60,000 nt of DNA from Antedon mediterranea (taxonomy: Eukaryota; Echinodermata; Crinoidea; Comatulida; Antedonidae): assembly GCF_964355755.1 (NCBI RefSeq), contig NC_092679.1, positions 18,158,932 to 18,218,931 on the forward strand. Direction: 5' to 3'. A program made the position numbers and the translations under genes. The notes beneath the pieces were generated by a model. That model was not told the DNA's origin and did no database searches. It was given only the letters and a program-made list of their open reading frames with translations. Positions 59,131 through 60,000 of the stretch are shown piece by piece; within the stretch, counting starts at the first letter, position 1; every line of letters begins with the position of its first letter.

Positions 59131-60000
59131 CTTAGACAATGAAGGTGGTGTAGCATGGTTGTTTTTTATTAACATAACAATGAAATGTGTTACGTTTCGT
59201 GTCTTCAATTTGTTGAAGTGTTATTAACAGCAAAGTTAAATATAAAAATAATGGTGAATTATTTTATGTTTTTAATAATTGGAGGGAAGCTAGCTTGCTT
59301 GTTGTATGTGATTAATGGAGATGTTGATATTAATGTTACATTTTATTATGTTATTTATCCAATATTTACTATTTTTATAAATTGTCACGATTGTTGTAAT
59401 TCAGTTTGTTAACTGCAAGAACAATTTAAATAAATAAACCTTGCTTATTATTGTTGTTGCGTCCGTTTTCACTTACATTTCTTTTCTTACGTTATGTTAA
59501 TATAATATGTTCATTATTGGTTTTATATTTATTTTACTCTGTACAGTATTTGTAAAAATAAATGTTAATAAGTTGTGGTATACATTACTGATTCTGATTT
59601 TCAAATGTACAAATTATATGTGGCAAACTTCACCGACATTGATATACAGTACAACAACGATAAATGAAGAAAAACATAATTAAAAGTTAATATTTATTTG
59701 TAAAGTACACACACTCTTCTTCATTATAACTTATAGAAGTGCATATCCTTAAATTAATCTAATGACAGTACTGTATATAACTTGCATTCCTTTCAGTCTT
59801 AAATATAATCGTTGGGGCACATTTTCCGACCGGTACAAAAATGAAAACATTTCATTTTCTTATGTCATTATTTATAATTCAATCTTTATATAAGAAAAAA
59901 GAAAGCATGATTTTATGTTCAATATCACAAAATACACATTAAATCTCATTTGATTTATAAATAATATTTTGGTGTACTTAGTTAATAATAAAACGTCAGA
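59131..60000. other. Upstream region of the HADH-RING gene
   Basis: The 5' leader and promoter should lie just above 59130 on the minus strand. No TATA box or CpG island is evident. The rest is AT-rich and shows no other gene. Confidence 0.4.

Overview
The window looks like nuclear DNA of an invertebrate deuterostome. It is AT-rich, its introns are GT-AG, and words such as AGGCCTA and TACTGTA recur throughout. Short foldback elements and tRNA-derived SINEs are common. An echinoderm is my best guess, from general character rather than a species-specific marker. Two multi-exon protein genes can be read from start to stop, and the rest is non-coding DNA with mobile-element debris.

Gene 1 (+ strand, coding 11228-29626) encodes a giant intracellular AHNAK-like repeat protein. 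I assembled coding exons at 11228-14333, 15093-23468, 23704-24801, 26114-27952 and 29328-29626, plus an optional exon at 25186-25986. Every intron is phase 1, so every internal exon can be skipped or duplicated without losing frame. The main form would be 4905 residues. It is built almost entirely of Gly/Asp/Val/Lys/Pro repeats with FG-rich patches, acidic Ser-Asp clusters and basic Lys runs. Each large exon has its own repeat period (13 aa and about 190-280 aa in exon 2, 26 aa in exon 3, 20 aa in exon 5). The optional exon ends in a TAA codon one base before its donor site, so its inclusion would give a shorter protein of 4459 residues.

Gene 2 (- strand, 59130 down to 49085) has eight exons that join in frame to a 301-residue protein with an unusual architecture. 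An N-terminal 3-hydroxyacyl-CoA dehydrogenase NAD-binding (Rossmann) domain has lost its glycine loop and catalytic His. The usual C-terminal dehydrogenase domain is absent, and a C3HC4 RING finger with intact zinc ligands and linchpin Arg ends the protein. I infer a pseudo-dehydrogenase/E3 ubiquitin ligase fusion. It is the best candidate in the window for an undescribed system.

Between and around the genes: 1-11189 is upstream DNA with a possible untranslated first exon near 8.1 kb; 29.9-49.1 kb is mostly non-coding, with a CpG-rich promoter-like island at 32.9-33.05 kb, a MULE-like foldback element with a perfect 9-bp target-site duplication (36077-36795), SINE and retroelement tails, a 34-bp perfect palindrome and a possible signal-peptide mini-exon near 42.2 kb. 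The introns of gene 2 hold three further MITEs, a second SINE copy, a three-copy 228-bp tandem array that nearly touches a splice acceptor, and a foldback element made of TGACGCA motifs.
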